Shown piece by piece: positions 62,989 through 64,000 of a stretch of DNA of 64,000 bases. Position 1 is the stretch's first letter, and each line of letters begins with the position of its first letter. A program made the position numbers and the translations under genes. The stretch lies in assembly GCA_942491885.1 (NCBI GenBank), contig CALOCQ010000002.1:1116001-1180000 (forward strand), read 5' to 3'. The notes below the pieces were generated by a model. It was not told where the DNA came from. It was given only the letters and a program-made list of their open reading frames with translations, and made no database searches. This DNA is from CALBPI01 sp942491885. Lineage in GTDB: Bacteria > Pseudomonadota > Gammaproteobacteria > Steroidobacterales > Woeseiaceae.

Positions 62989-64000
62989 ATGGACGAACAG
63001 GATCTTTCGCGTCCCAAGGGACGTTCTTTAAAACCGCTGCGCACGTTGTGGCCGTTTATCCGACCGTACCGCGGGACTTTGATGCTGGCATTGGTCGCCT
63101 TGCTGGTCGCCGCCGCGGCCATGCTGGTGTTGCCGATCGCTTTCCGGTTTGTCATCGATCGCGGCTTTGCCGACGGCGGCAACCTCGAAACCATCAACCA
63201 ATACTTCGGCTGGTTCCTGATCGTATCCCTGGTGTTCGGTGCGTTCGCTGCGATGCGCTTTTACCTGGTCACCTGGCTCGGTGAGCGCGTTGTCGCCGAT
63301 ATTCGCAATGCGGTGTACCGCAATATCATTCGTATGGACCCGACCTTTTTCGAGGTCACGCGAACGGGCGAGATTCTGTCGCGACTAACGGCTGACACCA
63401 CGCTGGTGCAGAGCATCTCCGGCGTCAGCCTGTCGATCGCCTTACGCTCGACTATCACTTTCGTTGGTGCGCTGTGCCTGCTGCTGGTCACCAGCCTCGA
63501 GTTAGCCGGCTACATCCTGCTGATGATCCCGTTGATCGTGGTGCCGCTGATTGCTGTTGGCCGACGCATTCGCAGTTTGTCGCGCAGCGCCCAGGACAAG
63601 ATCGCCGACACCAGTGGTCTCGCCGGCGAGACGCTCAATGCAATGCAGACCGTGCAGGCGTTCAGCATGGAAGACCTGCAGACGGAACGCTTCGGCGATG
63701 CCGTGCGCCAGAGCTTCGAGGCAGGTGTGCGGCGCACCAAGGTACGCGCGCTGATTTCGGCGATGGGCATTATTCTGGTGTTCGGCGCGATCACCGTGGT
63801 CTTGTGGCTGGGCGCGCGCGCGGTGCTTGCCGGTGAAATGACCGGCGGTGAGCTCGGTCAGTTTCTGCTGTATGCGGCGTTTGTCGGCTCGTCTGCGGCG
63901 AGCCTTAGTGAAGTCTGGGGCGAAATCCAGCGCGGCGCCGGCGCCATGGAGCGTCTCGCGGAATTACTCGCCGCGACGCCGGCGATTCAGCCGCCGCCCA
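62989..64000 (+). CDS. MsbA-like ABC exporter, 5' part (runs off the window)
   Basis: About 337 codons from ATG 62989, 10 bp after the AbgT stop. N-terminal half of a fused permease-ATPase: TM1 LALVALLVAAAAMLVLPIAF, then FRFVIDRGFADGG, WLGERVVADIRNAVYRNIIR, FFEVTRTGEILSRLTADTTLVQ, QTVQAFSMEDLQTERF and YAAFVGSSAASLSEVWGEIQR. The ATPase half lies beyond 64000. The family exports lipids, lipid A-linked molecules or drugs; no substrate can be assigned from this half. Confidence 0.85.
   Translation, partial: MDEQDLSRPKGRSLKPLRTLWPFIRPYRGTLMLALVALLVAAAAMLVLPIAFRFVIDRGFADGGNLETINQYFGWFLIVSLVFGAFAAMRFYLVTWLGERVVADIRNAVYRNIIRMDPTFFEVTRTGEILSRLTADTTLVQSISGVSLSIALRSTITFVGALCLLLVTSLELAGYILLMIPLIVVPLIAVGRRIRSLSRSAQDKIADTSGLAGETLNAMQTVQAFSMEDLQTERFGDAVRQSFEAGVRRTKVRALISAMGIILVFGAITVVLWLGARAVLAGEMTGGELGQFLLYAAFVGSSAASLSEVWGEIQRGAGAMERLAELLAATPAIQPPP

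Noticed and set aside
1..64000. CRISPR arrays, tRNA/rRNA genes, insertion sequences, prophage genes, riboswitches
   Set aside because: Looked for regular repeats, tRNA-like folds, transposase or integrase genes (xerC is chromosomal) and none could be supported.

Overview
The window reads as an ordinary chromosomal segment of a free-living, GC-rich gammaproteobacterium. Grounds: hslVU with a DUF971 gene, dapF-DUF484-xerC, hemCDXY, ubiEJB, ubiK-yifB/comM neighbouring glnK-amtB, plus outer-membrane systems (Oar-like TonB receptor, RND efflux). A marine, Woeseia/Chromatiales-like lineage is a guess from gene content only. I saw no tRNA, rRNA, insertion sequence, prophage or CRISPR array. Genes are tightly packed, with many 4-bp ATGA overlaps.

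Layout. (1) 1-8.05 kb, all leftward: a cyanophycin cluster (iadA, cyanophycinase, cyanophycin synthetase, a second Mur-ligase-like protein) running into a bicarbonate uptake pair (SbtA permease and PII-like SbtB) and the start of an exported protein cut off by the window edge. The set makes and breaks down a nitrogen-rich Asp-Arg polymer and lies next to a carbon-uptake module. (2) 8.1-14.65 kb: TetR-MFP-RND-OMF efflux operon with a perfect operator-like palindrome. (3) 14.7-18.85 kb: the bacterial proteasome homologue Anbu, convergent with an operon of zinc metallopeptidase, alpha-E protein and circularly permuted ATP-grasp protein. (4) 19-24.2 kb: a MacB-type ABC exporter operon with three successive HlyD-like adaptors. 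(5) 24.2-29 kb: CNNM/CorC transporter and an Oar-like TonB receptor broken by about four frameshifts in 360 bp. (6) 29.3-39.1 kb: heme O/A synthases, cytochrome c5, P2-type cation ATPase, YifB/ComM, UbiK with a Lys/Ala-rich tail, and glnK-amtB behind a recognisable sigma-54 promoter and NtrC-like site. (7) 39.2-54.4 kb: housekeeping (hemCDXY, parA-like, dapF, xerC, hslVU, ubiEJB). (8) 54.4-64 kb: small metabolic and transport genes (cupin, APC permease, DUF1801, BioY, uracil/hypoxanthine DNA glycosylase, TRIC channel), a Ser/Thr kinase-HDOD fusion, AbgT transporter and the 5' part of an MsbA-like ABC exporter.

The least understood parts are the Anbu/ATP-grasp/alpha-E/metallopeptidase group, the three-adaptor ABC operon, and the kinase-HDOD protein with an altered catalytic loop. 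Several starts had to be moved from the longest open frame. Loss of a conventional start in sbtA, the overlong MFP 3' end and the broken TonB gene may be real or may be indel errors in this assembly.
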